Shown: piece by piece, positions 1-7,708 of the stretch
How positions within the stretch are numbered: position 1 is the stretch's first letter
Layout of the letters: each line of letters starts with the position of its first letter
Origin: Clostridia bacterium
GTDB lineage: Bacteria; Bacillota; Clostridia; Oscillospirales; Acutalibacteraceae
Assembly (NCBI GenBank): GCA_017396515.1
Contig: JAFQLV010000071.1
Span: 1-44,275, forward strand
Length of the DNA stretch: 44,275 bases
Direction: 5' to 3'
Notes under the pieces: generated by a model
What the model was told of the DNA's origin: nothing
The model's database searches: none
What the model saw: the letters and a program-made list of their open reading frames with translations, nothing else
Position numbers and translations under genes: made by a program

Positions 1-1494
1 TAAGAGTTGGTCGATTTGGATGGTGATAAGTGTGTCTTCCTTGCCGAAAACATTCTTTATCTGAATATCGAGCTTCGGTCCGTAGAAAGCCGCCTCGCCA
101 ACGCCGACTTTATAAGGAATTTCAAGATGGTTAAGGATTTTTTCCATAACTCCCTGAGCCTCGTTCCACTGCTCGTCGGTACCGATATACTTTTCTCTGT
201 TATCGGGGTCCCACTGCGAGAAGCGGTAGGAAACATCTTCATAAAGGCCGAGAGTCTTAAGCATAAAGATGCAAAGGTCGAGACAGCCTCTGAACTCCTC
301 CTCAAGCTGTTCGGGGGTACACATAAGGTGACCCTCTGAAATTGTAAACTGGCGGACTCTGATAAGACCGTGCATTTCACCTGATGCTTCATTTCTGAAA
401 AGAGTTGAGGTTTCGCCAAGACGCATGGGAAGGTCTCTGTAGGAGCGTGCTCTGTTGAGATATGCCTGATACTGGAAGGGGCATGTCATGGGACGAAGAG
501 CAAAGACCTCATCATCCTTTTCTTCATCGCCTAAAACGAACATACCGTCTTGATAGTGATCCCAGTGGCCTGAGATTTTATAAAGATCGCTCTTTGCCAT
601 AAGGGGTGTCTTGGTACGGAGCCAGCCCCTTCTCTTTTCCTCGTCTTCAACAAAACGCTGAAGAGTCTGAACAATATGAGTACCCTTGGGAAGCATAATG
701 GGAAGACCCTGACCGATATAATCAACGGTTGTGAAAATTTCAAGCTCTCTGCCAAGCTTATTGTGGTCACGCTTTTTAGCTTCTTCAAGCTGCAGAAGGT
801 GTGCTTCAAGGTCAGCTGCCTTTGTGAAGGCTGTGCCGTAAATTCTCTGAAGCATCTTGTTTTTGCTGTCACCTCTCCAATAAGCACCTGTGCATGAGGT
901 GAGCTTGAATGCCTTTACTCTTGAGGTGTCGGGAAGATGGGGGCCTGCGCAAAGCTCTTCAAATTCACCCTGACGGTAGAATGAGATTTTCTCGCCCTTG
1001 TCAGCGTGCTCTTTGATAAGCTCTACCTTATAGCTTTCGCCGCGGCTTTCCATAAGTGCTATTGCATCGGCAGCATCCATATCAAATTGCTCAAGAACCA
1101 AGCCTTCTTTGACAATTTTCTTCATTTCAGCTTCAATTTTTTCAAGAATTTCCGGAGTGAAGCTTATTTCGCTGTCAAAATCATAATAGAAGCCGTTATC
1201 AACAGCAGGGCCGATAGCAAGCTTTGTTTCGGGATAAAGTCTCTTGACAGCCTGAGCCAAAATATGTGAGCAGGTATGCCAGAAGGTCTTTTTAGCTTCA
1301 GCTTCATCAAAGGTGAGAATTTCAACCTCACAGTCCTTTTCCAGCTTAGTGCGAAGGTCGCAGACTTCACCGTCTACTCTTGCAAGGCAGGCAGCCTTGA
1401 AAAGACCTGCACCAAGGCTCTTTGCAATGTCCATTACGCTTGTGCCGTTTTCATATTCCTTCACGACACCGCCTTTGAGGGTTACGTTAATCAT
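1..1494 (-). CDS. thrS: Threonyl-tRNA synthetase, N-terminal 498 residues (cut by window edge)
   Basis: Charges tRNA-Thr with threonine in the cytoplasm. The reading frame stays open to base 1, so the C-terminal end of the catalytic domain and the anticodon-binding domain lie outside the window. Visible in order: an N-terminal TGS domain (begins MINVTLKGG), the editing/SAD region with HTCSHILAQ and ELCAGPHLPD, and the class II catalytic core with RPMTCPFQ (zinc Cys), EASGEMHGLIRVRQF (motif 2 loop and zinc His) and ITIQIDQLL near the cut. The ATG at 1494 is preceded by AAAGGATG. The gene is transcribed alone from a promoter about 550 bp upstream, through a T-box. The identity is certain from the domain order and motifs; the end is simply not present here. 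Confidence 0.97.
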   Translation of the reverse strand, partial: MINVTLKGGVVKEYENGTSVMDIAKSLGAGLFKAACLARVDGEVCDLRTKLEKDCEVEILTFDEAEAKKTFWHTCSHILAQAVKRLYPETKLAIGPAVDNGFYYDFDSEISFTPEILEKIEAEMKKIVKEGLVLEQFDMDAADAIALMESRGESYKVELIKEHADKGEKISFYRQGEFEELCAGPHLPDTSRVKAFKLTSCTGAYWRGDSKNKMLQRIYGTAFTKAADLEAHLLQLEEAKKRDHNKLGRELEIFTTVDYIGQGLPIMLPKGTHIVQTLQRFVEDEEKRRGWLRTKTPLMAKSDLYKISGHWDHYQDGMFVLGDEEKDDEVFALRPMTCPFQYQAYLNRARSYRDLPMRLGETSTLFRNEASGEMHGLIRVRQFTISEGHLMCTPEQLEEEFRGCLDLCIFMLKTLGLYEDVSYRFSQWDPDNREKYIGTDEQWNEAQGVMEKILNHLEIPYKVGVGEAAFYGPKLDIQIKNVFGKEDTLITIQIDQLL

Positions 1495-1515
1495 TGTTAT
1501 CATCCTTTCACTGAA

Positions 1516-1767
1516 AAATGCAAAATGCAAAGTGAAAAATGCAAAATGCAAAATTATGGTCGCGGGAAAGCTTCCCGCTGTGTGTATAGTTTCTTCCCGC
1601 AAATAAAATGCTCTGCAAGTGCAAGTGCCGTCGATTATAATCGAAATTTAACATCTCATCACTTTGGCGGGTAACGCCTTTATTTATATGCAAAACTCAA
1701 ACGGATATAATCGGAGCGAAGCGACCCGCCATTCTGCACTCTGCATTTTGCATTCTGCATTTTTTTG
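1516..1767. repeat. Inverted pair of TGCAAAA-type intergenic repeats between T-box and thrS
   Basis: Left copy (about 1516-1565) reads as TGCAAAA-type heptads followed by ATGGTCGCGGG on the plus strand. Right copy (about 1721-1767) is the same type on the minus strand, ending in GGCGGGTCGC. The inner segment has the small hairpin GCGGGAAAGCTTCCCGC and, on the minus strand, GCTCCG followed by TATATCCGTTT, which recurs in the repeat downstream of mgtE. It occupies most of the untranslated stretch between the T-box terminator and thrS, and looks like an insertion of a non-coding element. No ORF within it is convincing. Confidence 0.7.
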
Positions 1768-1774
1768 CGAAGCA

Positions 1775-1816
1775 AAAAGAAAAAGCTCCATCCCATGCTT
1801 TTGCACAGGATGAAGC
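1775..1816 (-). terminator. Regulated intrinsic terminator of the thrS T-box
   Basis: On the minus strand GCTTCATCC pairs with GGATGGAGC around a short loop, followed directly by TTTTTCTTTTT. It lies just after the T-box sequence, as expected for the terminator that competes with the antiterminator. Confidence 0.88.
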
Positions 1817-2044
1817 TGAAAATTTCTGCTCCACGGTTCCACCCGTATTCCGCTTTTATTGCGGCACTCAAACGGCCTTAACGCAGCCTTACGGCACACC
1901 TTATTTCGGTGTACTCTCAGGAGTGGTAGGCTTTGCTTCTGAAATTTACCTCACTCACAGCAAGTGTGAGGCTCTCTGAAAACTCCGATGAAACAGCCCT
2001 CTCCCTCAACGATTTATGGGATGTTATATTTTTCTGTTTGCTTA
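1775..2044 (-). ncRNA. T-box leader (tRNA-Thr-sensing) of thrS
   Basis: On the minus strand the T-box consensus GGGTGGAACCGTGG lies at 1831-1844, followed by a stem-loop with a U-rich tail. Upstream is a Stem I-like region containing AGAGAGCC and a segment CTACCACTCCTGAGAGT that would hold the specifier. ACC and ACT, the candidate specifier triplets there, are both threonine codons, which fits the downstream gene. Uncharged tRNA-Thr would stabilise the antiterminator and permit thrS transcription. The 5' limit is set from the promoter; the exact specifier frame was not folded. Confidence 0.92.
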
Positions 2045-2050
2045 AGTGTT

Positions 2051-2079
2051 ATTTTAGCACTGTGAAATTGGTTTGTCAA
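2051..2079 (-). promoter_or_regulatory. Sigma-A-type promoter of thrS
   Basis: Minus strand -35 TTGACA (2079-2074), 17-bp spacer, -10 TAAAAT (2056-2051). The predicted start near 2044 places the whole T-box in the transcript. It lies just beyond the stop of the small membrane protein gene. Confidence 0.85.
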
Positions 2080-2087
2080 GAGGTTTC

Positions 2088-2477
2088 TTATGAGAACAAG
2101 TCATGTTCAACATTATGTAATGTCAGCTGTTTAACAAACTCCTTATAGTTTTCATAGCCGTTATCAAATCTGTATACTATCTTGCCGTCAACTATAATTC
2201 TTACCCTTACAAGATATCTCCATCGGTTGCTTTCTATTTTTTCTATGCTGTCATAGCGGTACGGGGTATCGCCAATACGGAATCCGTTTTCATCAAAGGT
2301 GAATTTTTCATCTTTTTTAATTCGTATAATTTCATTAACTATAAGACCTATGCTTATAGTTAAAAGTATGGCAAACGAAAGGTATTCACCTCCAAAAAGT
2401 GCACACAAACCTATAACAAGAGGCACACAATAGCAAATCATATTAATATTTATCTGTCTTTTAAGCTGATATTTCAT
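2088..2477 (-). CDS. Small membrane protein of unknown function
   Basis: 129 residues. Two adjacent hydrophobic segments lie in the first 50 residues, separated by a short polar turn. A soluble C-terminal part of about 75 residues follows, with FTFDENGFRIGD and a run of beta-type sequence (RVRIIVDGKIVYRF). That layout resembles small Firmicute proteins with a two-helix anchor and a PH-like domain, but I cannot name a family. The ATG is preceded by AAAGGAGAG. It stands alone between the terminator of the GH18 gene and the thrS promoter. Function unknown. Confidence 0.7.
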   Translation of the reverse strand: MKYQLKRQININMICYCVPLVIGLCALFGGEYLSFAILLTISIGLIVNEIIRIKKDEKFTFDENGFRIGDTPYRYDSIEKIESNRWRYLVRVRIIVDGKIVYRFDNGYENYKEFVKQLTLHNVEHDLFS

Positions 2478-2547
2478 ATTGTCTCTCCTTTGATATTGTA
2501 TCTATATTATACATCTCTCAGATTTATAATTCAATAATCAATACAGA

Positions 2548-2592
2548 AAAATAAACCGCCCTTTTTCACTGTTTACGGAAAAATAGGCGGTT
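2548..2592 (-). terminator. Intrinsic terminator after the GH18 gene
   Basis: On the minus strand AACCGCC (2592-2586) pairs with GGCGGTT (2560-2554), extended by an A/T-rich inner stem, and is followed by TATTTTT. It closes the rpiB-GH18 transcription unit. Confidence 0.8.
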
Positions 2593-2605
2593 ATTTTCAA
2601 TTAAA

Positions 2606-3631
2606 TTATTTGTTAGCTTCTATTGTTCTGCCGATGGCACCGAGAAGTGAGTCAGCATTTGTTGAGGGTAAATCGCAGGTATAATGCCATATCATGACAC
2701 CGCCGTAGCCCTCTTTAATGGCAAAGTCCGTTTTCTGAGCTATAACATCAGGGGTGTTGAACCAGAAGGTTTTGCCGATGCTTGTGTCGGTATAAAAGCC
2801 GTTTTCATCAAGCTTATCTGCATAGCCGGCATAATCATACCAATAAGCGTCACCGTCTGTGGGGCGTGCATAAAAAGGCAGACCGAAGGTTATTTTTTCA
2901 AGAGGAATGTTTGAATCCTTTATCCACTGTGAGCGTGTGGCAACAGTGTCAAAGGTGGCGTGCTTGCCTTCTTCGTCATATACATCATACATCATAAGCT
3001 CGAAGCAATCTACAAGCTCAACGGCAAGATCCGAATACTGCAGACACCAGTCTGAAGCGGCAACATTGAGTGTGTAATCGTCGCCAAGCTTTGAGCCGAG
3101 GGAAACAAGGAAGTTGTTATAGCCGAACCACGCAATATTTGTGGTGGGGTACTCATAGTCAAAATGTACACCGTCCAGTTCAAATTCTTCAAGAACCTTG
3201 ATAATATTTTTTTGAAGTTTCGGGTTCAGAAAAGCTTTATTATGCTCATTACCTAAAGATTCCATCTGCTCATACCAATCAGAAGAATTGCTTTTGCTGC
3301 CGGGGCCAAGAAAGTTAAGGGTATATTCAATATCTCTGTCACCTGCAGCCGCCTTGATATTCTTTATGGCGGTACTGAGTGTGTCTCTGTCCACAGTTAC
3401 ATTGCCTTTAGTGTCAAAGGTTGCCGCACCGAAAAGAATGACATCAGTGATAATATCAAAATCCTCACTGCACAAGCTTGACGGGTTCTGTACTCTGTCG
3501 CAGATAACATAGCTTTTAACCCTGAATGTTTTATCGATGTTGTCATCAGGCTTTGTGTCTATGCCGAGAAAGCCTGATATAAGAGAAACCACAGCTGTCA
3601 TAAATGCGATAATACTTTTAATAAATGTCAT
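2606..3631 (-). CDS. Glycoside hydrolase family 18 protein, membrane-anchored or secreted
   Basis: 341 residues. The first ~23 residues are hydrophobic after a Lys and look like a signal peptide or anchor. The rest is a TIM-barrel GH18 domain. The catalytic motif at residues 153-160 is DGVHFDYE, in which the family pattern DxxDxDxE has His in place of the second Asp; the catalytic Glu (E160) and adjacent Asp (D158) are kept. Later strands MMYDVYDE, FGLPFYAR and GGVMIWHYTCD are typical of the family. It likely cleaves beta-1,4-N-acetylglucosamine-containing polymers (chitin-like glycans or peptidoglycan) outside the cell. It lies 26 bp after rpiB, so the two probably share a transcript. The exact substrate is open. 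Confidence 0.88.
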   Translation of the reverse strand: MTFIKSIIAFMTAVVSLISGFLGIDTKPDDNIDKTFRVKSYVICDRVQNPSSLCSEDFDIITDVILFGAATFDTKGNVTVDRDTLSTAIKNIKAAAGDRDIEYTLNFLGPGSKSNSSDWYEQMESLGNEHNKAFLNPKLQKNIIKVLEEFELDGVHFDYEYPTTNIAWFGYNNFLVSLGSKLGDDYTLNVAASDWCLQYSDLAVELVDCFELMMYDVYDEEGKHATFDTVATRSQWIKDSNIPLEKITFGLPFYARPTDGDAYWYDYAGYADKLDENGFYTDTSIGKTFWFNTPDVIAQKTDFAIKEGYGGVMIWHYTCDLPSTNADSLLGAIGRTIEANK

Positions 3632-3657
3632 AGTCTATCACCCTTCAGTCCATTATA

Positions 3658-4107
3658 TTATTCTTCAAATGTGCCGTCCTGAATTGCCATAATCTGGTCA
3701 ATTCTTCTCTGGTGTCTGCCACCCTCAAACTCCGTATCGAGGAAAACATCCACCATTTCAAGAGCAAGGCCTGCTCCCACAACTCTGCCGCCCATGCAAA
3801 GAGCATTTGCGTCGTTGTGAAGGCGTGTAAACTTAGCACTGAAATAGTCACTGCAGCAAGCGGCTCTTATGCCCTTGACCTTATTTGCCGCCATTGAAAT
3901 GCCTATACCTGTGCCGCAGCAAAGAACAGCCTTTTCACATTCACCCTCTGTTACAGCCTTGCAGGTTCTGTAAGCTATTGCCGCATAGTCAATTGATTCG
4001 GGAGTATATGTACCGAAATCCTTATATTCAATGCCTCTTTCTTCAAGATGTTTTTTGATTTCTTCCTTAAGATAGTATCCGCCGTGATCTGCACCCAAAG
4101 CTATCAT
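3658..4107 (-). CDS. rpiB: Ribose-5-phosphate isomerase B
   Basis: 149 residues, the usual length. Interconverts ribulose-5-phosphate and ribose-5-phosphate in the non-oxidative pentose phosphate pathway. Begins MIALGADHGGYYLKEEI, typical of RpiB; CCGTGIGISMAANK carries the active-site Cys and phosphate-binding glycines, and HNDANALCMGGR is the conserved second signature. The RpiB/LacA/LacB family includes galactose-6-phosphate isomerase subunits, but the single gene and motif detail favour RpiB. AAAGGAGAG lies before the ATG, and it has its own promoter upstream. Confidence 0.95.
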   Translation of the reverse strand: MIALGADHGGYYLKEEIKKHLEERGIEYKDFGTYTPESIDYAAIAYRTCKAVTEGECEKAVLCCGTGIGISMAANKVKGIRAACCSDYFSAKFTRLHNDANALCMGGRVVGAGLALEMVDVFLDTEFEGGRHQRRIDQIMAIQDGTFEE

Positions 4108-4145
4108 TTTTATCTCTCCTTTTGGTTTGTTTTTTTACATAAGCT

Positions 4146-4174
4146 ATAATAACACAAATTAATTGTTTTGTAAA
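4146..4174 (-). promoter_or_regulatory. Promoter of rpiB
   Basis: Minus strand -35 TTTACA (4174-4169), 17-bp spacer, -10 TATTAT (4151-4146), in the short gap between rpiB and the tsaB terminator. Confidence 0.65.
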
Positions 4175-4182
4175 GATAATTG

Positions 4183-4210
4183 AAAAAAGAGCTGTCACCG
4201 CACAGCTCTT
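4183..4210 (-). terminator. Intrinsic terminator after tsaB
   Basis: Nine-base perfect stem AAGAGCTGT / ACAGCTCTT with a six-base loop, followed on the minus strand by TTTTTT. It separates tsaE-tsaB from rpiB. Confidence 0.9.
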
Positions 4211-4242
4211 TAATTCATAATTCATCATTCATAATTCATAAT
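4211..4242 (-). repeat. ATTATGA-type short repeat at the end of tsaB
   Basis: Tandem ATTATGAATT/ATGAATG units on the minus strand, starting within the last codons and stop of tsaB and running up to the terminator. The same unit recurs at about 17100, 18280, 31417, 41066 and 41338. Confidence 0.7.
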
Positions 4243-4916
4243 TGTTTCTGCTTCGCCTTAAGCTCTCTTTCAGCCTGAGGAAGTCTTAGATAGACGGGAA
4301 GCAATTCCTTTGAGGGCACAGCCTTATGCGTGTACATAGTCGCAGTAAAGCAGACACTGCTGCCTTTCTGATATTCACAGCTTGCAGGTGCTTTCACATA
4401 GCCCAATGCCTTGTGGCAGAGCTTTGAACCGTCACCCACAAAAATAATATTGTCATAATTCTTGAGCATTTCGCCAAGGTCTTCAACCTTGATTGCCATA
4501 TCCTCGGTGAGCCTGGTCACCGTTTCGCCGTTTATATCAAATATTCCGCAGTAAACCTGATTGCATCTGGCATCCATAACGCTGACAGCAGTGCAGCTTC
4601 TGCCAACAAGGTTATATGCAAGCGCCTCAAGAGTTGAAACGGGAACACACTTTTTGCAGAGTGCATCGCAAAGGCCCTTTATTGCCGCAACGCCTATTCT
4701 TATCCCCGTGAAAGAGCCGGGACCCACACTACAGGCAAAAAGGTCTATACTGTCAAGAGATATTTCGCCGTTTTTCAGCACTGAATCTATCATAGGCATA
4801 AGTGTTCTTGAATGAGTAAGACCCGTGTTGATACTGCTTTCTGAAAGAATTTTGCCGTCTTCAGTTACGGCAACACTTGCGCAAACCGCACTTGTGTCAA
4901 CTGCTAAAATTCTCAT
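4236..4916 (-). CDS. tsaB: tRNA t6A biosynthesis protein TsaB
   Basis: 226 residues. Inactive ASKHA-fold partner that binds TsaD and TsaE in the complex that transfers threonylcarbamoyl to A37 of ANN-decoding tRNAs. Begins MRILAVDTSAVCASVAV and carries LTHSRTLMPMID and CSVGPGSFTGIRIGVAAIKGL, the hallmark TsaB motifs. The start at ATG 4916 is chosen over the GTG six bases upstream because AAGGA is better spaced and the family begins MxILAxDTS. It overlaps the end of tsaE by 20 bases, so the two are translationally coupled. tsaD and rimI, often next to it, are not adjacent here. Confidence 0.94.
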   Translation of the reverse strand: MRILAVDTSAVCASVAVTEDGKILSESSINTGLTHSRTLMPMIDSVLKNGEISLDSIDLFACSVGPGSFTGIRIGVAAIKGLCDALCKKCVPVSTLEALAYNLVGRSCTAVSVMDARCNQVYCGIFDINGETVTRLTEDMAIKVEDLGEMLKNYDNIIFVGDGSKLCHKALGYVKAPASCEYQKGSSVCFTATMYTHKAVPSKELLPVYLRLPQAERELKAKQKQL

Positions 4917-5337
4917 CTTCACCCATTCCTTCCACTGTTATAATTCTCTGATTTTCACTTTCTCCCTGCTCAATGGTTACTCTGACGGTACCCTCAGGTA
5001 AAGCGTTTTCAATATTTTCGCTCCATTCAACGGCAAGAACTGCCCCCATATCAAGATAGTCAAAAAATCCGCTTGAATAAAGGTCATCCCAGGAATCTAC
5101 CTTATACATATCAAAATGCACTAAGGGAGGGTTTCCGCCGTAATCGTTGACTATTGCAAAGGTGGGGCTTGACACATCGGCATTGATTCCCATGCCTCTT
5201 GCAAGACCTCTTGTGAAGGCGGTTTTACCCATTCCCAAGCCGCCGAAATAAGCTATAACCGTGGCAGGAACAACTTTCTTGCCCAAATTTTCCGCAATAA
5301 GCTCCGTTTGTGTCACAGACTCCGAAATGAACTGCAT
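4897..5337 (-). CDS. tsaE: tRNA t6A biosynthesis ATPase TsaE
   Basis: 146 residues, the normal length. ATPase of the bacterial t6A complex. The P-loop is GGLGMGKTAFTRGLARGMG (around residues 32-50), where the family more often has GDLGAGKT; VSSPTFAIVNDY and VHFDMYKVDSWDDL are the switch and Walker B-like motifs, and AVEWSENIENALPE is the TsaE C-terminal signature. AGAGGTGAG precedes the ATG. First gene of a two-gene operon with tsaB, with its own promoter divergent from rodA. Confidence 0.95.
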   Translation of the reverse strand: MQFISESVTQTELIAENLGKKVVPATVIAYFGGLGMGKTAFTRGLARGMGINADVSSPTFAIVNDYGGNPPLVHFDMYKVDSWDDLYSSGFFDYLDMGAVLAVEWSENIENALPEGTVRVTIEQGESENQRIITVEGMGEDENFSS

Positions 5338-5373
5338 GCCTTCTCACCTCTTTTAAGTAATTTTTACTGATAT

Positions 5374-5401
5374 ATTGTATCATAAAAAATCAATAAGTCA
5401 A
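5374..5401 (-). promoter_or_regulatory. Promoter of tsaE-tsaB
   Basis: Minus strand -35 TTGACT (5401-5396), 16-bp spacer, -10 TACAAT (5379-5374), back to back with the rodA promoter. Confidence 0.75.
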
Positions 5402-5409
5402 CTTTACTC

Positions 5410-5438
5410 TTGAAATATTTATTCATTCATAATATAAT
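5410..5438 (+). promoter_or_regulatory. Promoter of rodA
   Basis: -35 TTGAAA (5410-5415), 17-bp spacer, perfect -10 TATAAT (5433-5438). Its -35 lies 9 bp from the -35 of the divergent tsaE promoter, so both units share a compact control region. Confidence 0.85.
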
Positions 5439-5481
5439 GTAAGAGTAATAAGTGACAGATAAAATCAGGATGTGATAATTT

Positions 5482-6642
5482 TTGGTTTGGAAAAATATAA
5501 AAAAAGCAGTTAAGGAAACGGACATACTGCTTCTTCTCATATGCCTCGCACTTTCCGTTTTTGGCATAATTATGGTTTTCAGTGCCACCTATGACGGTGA
5601 AAGCCTTCTTTCCCGTGACGGTAAGGTTATGATTCTTGCCACGGTTATGGGCATTGCGGCAGCCCTTGTCATTTCGTTTATCGACTATGATATAATTCTC
5701 AAGCTGTGGCCGGTTGTGGGCGCCGCCTCGGTTATTCTGATGCTGGGACTTTTCGTCTTCGGTGTTTCACCTGACGGCAGAAGCGATGCTTTCTCCTGGT
5801 ACCGCTTCGGCTCGCTGTATTTTCAGCCCTCGGAAATTGTAAAAATAGGCTTCATTATCACCTTCGCCTATCATCTGAGCAAGGTCAAAAACGAAATTTC
5901 CTCCCTTAAAAATGTTTTCTTTCTGTGTATTCATGCAGCAATTCCCATAATGCTTGTTGTTGTTACAGGCGATATGGGCTCGGCGCTTATCTTTATAATT
6001 ATGTTTATAGGCATGATGTTTACCGCAGGAGTGCATTGGCTTTATTTCCCTGCAGGTGCGGCTATAGTTGCGGCGGCTTCGCCGGTAATATGGCTGAAAA
6101 TTTTTGATGATATTCAGCGTAACCGCATATTGGCACTGTTTAACCCGGAAAGCTATGAAACAGAAATCTATCAGCAGAATCAGGCTCTCAAGGCCATTGA
6201 AAACGGCGGCTTCTCAGGCATGGGGCTGTTTCAGGGTGAGCTGTCACACAGCTCTCTGCTGCCCGAAAGGCAGAATGATATGATATTCTCCGTGGTCTGC
6301 GAAGAAACAGGCTTTATAGGTGCCCTCATACTTTTAGGTCTTTTCCTGCTTCTTGCCGTGAGTATGGTCAAGGTAGGCAAGCGAAGCTGCAATTTTGCCG
6401 CTGAGCTTATGTGCTACGGTGTTGCCTTTATGATAATTGCTCAGGTAGTCATCAATGTGGGCATGTGCACACGGCTTCTGCCTGTTATAGGCATCACTCT
6501 CCCCTTCATCAGTGCCGGCGGTACCTCTGTGCTGTGCCTTTATCTTGCAATAGGGCTTGTGCTGAGCATCTACCGTTCCTCACACGGCCTGGGATATGAG
6601 GATTTCCGTTATGCAAGAATGGCAATAAATTACGATAAATAA
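5482..6642 (+). CDS. rodA: SEDS peptidoglycan glycosyltransferase RodA (FtsW/RodA/SpoVE family)
   Basis: 386 residues with about ten membrane segments. SEDS enzymes polymerise lipid II into glycan strands together with a class B penicillin-binding protein. Seen: VFSATYDG after the first helix, FQPSEIVKIGFI, TGDMGSALIF, the extracellular motif LPERQNDMIFSVVCEETG containing the conserved catalytic-type Asp, and INVGMCTRLLPVIGITLPFISAGGTS. RodA is preferred over FtsW/SpoVE because of the GDMGSALI and final-loop wording, but a sporulation or division paralogue cannot be excluded. The start is TTG, with AGGATG eight bases upstream; no in-frame ATG fits the N-terminus. Single-gene unit ending in a terminator. 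Confidence 0.88.
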   Translation: MVWKNIKKAVKETDILLLLICLALSVFGIIMVFSATYDGESLLSRDGKVMILATVMGIAAALVISFIDYDIILKLWPVVGAASVILMLGLFVFGVSPDGRSDAFSWYRFGSLYFQPSEIVKIGFIITFAYHLSKVKNEISSLKNVFFLCIHAAIPIMLVVVTGDMGSALIFIIMFIGMMFTAGVHWLYFPAGAAIVAAASPVIWLKIFDDIQRNRILALFNPESYETEIYQQNQALKAIENGGFSGMGLFQGELSHSSLLPERQNDMIFSVVCEETGFIGALILLGLFLLLAVSMVKVGKRSCNFAAELMCYGVAFMIIAQVVINVGMCTRLLPVIGITLPFISAGGTSVLCLYLAIGLVLSIYRSSHGLGYEDFRYARMAINYDK

Positions 6643-6649
6643 TATGTAC

Positions 6650-6693
6650 GCGGGAAAGAAAGCCAAGGCTTCGGCTCTTTCCCGCCTTTTTTT
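6650..6693 (+). terminator. Intrinsic terminator after rodA
   Basis: GCGGGAAAGA (6650-6659) pairs with TCTTTCCCGC (6676-6685), with a nested AGCC/GGCT hairpin, followed by eight T. Confidence 0.92.
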
Positions 6694-6741
6694 ATTTCAT
6701 TTTTCTTTGATTTTTTCAGTTTTCATAAGTCAATGTTTTTC

Positions 6742-6770
6742 TTGCCTTGAAATTGCCCTGCAATTATATT
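6742..6770 (+). promoter_or_regulatory. Promoter of the AraC-type regulator
   Basis: -35 TTGCCT (6742-6747), 17-bp spacer, -10 TATATT (6765-6770), about 50 bp before the start codon. Between promoter and gene lies the imperfect direct repeat AACTTAAGTTAG / AACCCAACTTATGG, which could be an operator. Confidence 0.65.
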
Positions 6771-6820
6771 AAACTTAAGTTAGCGGAAGTTGAACCCAAC
6801 TTATGGTGAGGTGACGAATA

Positions 6821-7543
6821 ATGAATATAGGCGAGCTTATAACAATCAGAACCTTAGAGGAAAATGAAAATCCTCAGGCAAAGCATACACCCTATTCAGC
6901 TGAAATAAGGCTCTTTTCCTGCGTGCAGATGGGTGACACAGATAAGCTTATGTCTGAGCTTGAAAGCATTGCTTCATCAATAATAACAGGCAAGCTTTCA
7001 GATGACATGATAATGCAGTATAAATATCTTGCCGTGAGTATTGTAACCCTGGCAACAAGATATGCTATTCAGGGCGGTCTCAGCGAAAAAATAGCCTATG
7101 AATTTTCAGACAGGGTTATTATGTCCGTTGACGGCATGAAAAACAAAGAGGAAATTATCCTTTATGTGGGCAGTGAAATAATCACTCTGACAGAGCTTGT
7201 GAAAAAAAGCAAGCTTCACCCGCAGCAATCACCCCATGTGAGAAAATGTATGCAGTATATAAACGAAAACATCACCTCAAAAATAAGCGTGAGCCTGCTG
7301 TCAGATTACTGCGGCATTTCCTCCGACTATCTTTCTCAGGTTTTCAAGGATGAAACGGGCGAAAATCTCAGCTCATATATCATAAGAAAAAAGTTAGAAA
7401 AGGCAAAGGAGCTTCTCTCTCAAGGCAAAAGCAGCAAAGAGACCTGCGCCTTACTTGCTTTTTCGTCACAGTCACACTTTATAACCTCATTCAGAAAGTA
7501 TTATCATATGACACCAACGGAATATCTGAAAATGATAAAATAA
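6821..7543 (+). CDS. AraC-family transcriptional regulator
   Basis: 240 residues. The C-terminal ~100 residues hold two helix-turn-helix motifs: VSLLSDYCGISSDYLSQVFKDETG, then CALLAFSSQSHFITSFRKYYHMTPTEY, the classic AraC ending. The N-terminal ~135 residues are mostly helical (ELESIASSIITGKL, MMQYKYLAVSIVTLATR-like text) and lack a recognisable cupin or sensor domain. The layout is like the C-terminal part of YesN-type regulators without the receiver domain. It stands alone between rodA and galE, so the target is unknown. The ATG follows TGAGGTGACG. Confidence 0.88.
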   Translation: MNIGELITIRTLEENENPQAKHTPYSAEIRLFSCVQMGDTDKLMSELESIASSIITGKLSDDMIMQYKYLAVSIVTLATRYAIQGGLSEKIAYEFSDRVIMSVDGMKNKEEIILYVGSEIITLTELVKKSKLHPQQSPHVRKCMQYINENITSKISVSLLSDYCGISSDYLSQVFKDETGENLSSYIIRKKLEKAKELLSQGKSSKETCALLAFSSQSHFITSFRKYYHMTPTEYLKMIK

Positions 7544-7683
7544 GGCAGGTCACTACACAGTAGCGGCCTGCCATTATTATTAAGATTGATAAAGCTTCAG
7601 GTTTCTGAGCATTCCCTTTGCGGAAATAAAATAAAAAAGTGGCCGAGGGTAAACCCGCGACCACAATTTTGCATTTTGCATTT
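7544..7683. repeat. Intergenic repeat: GGCAGG hairpin plus TGCAAAA module
   Basis: Starts one base after the AraC stop with an imperfect hairpin, GGCAGG (7544-7549) against CCTGCC (7567-7572), with an inner CTAC/GTAG. It continues with TAAGATTGATAAA and TTCTGAG and ends with GCGACCACAATTTTGCATTTTGCAT at about 7655-7683. The same order of parts recurs at about 20935-21089 and, inverted, at about 39205-39352. The galE-proximal end also has an 11-bp inverted repeat (7685-7695 / 7700-7710) overlapping the galE stop but without a T-run on either strand. Confidence 0.75.
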
Positions 7684-7708
7684 TAATCAAAGTCGCAGAC
7701 GACTTTGA

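Noticed and set aside
1516..1560. Short tandem repeats as a CRISPR array
   Set aside because: Units are 7 bases without spacers, and no cas genes occur in the window.
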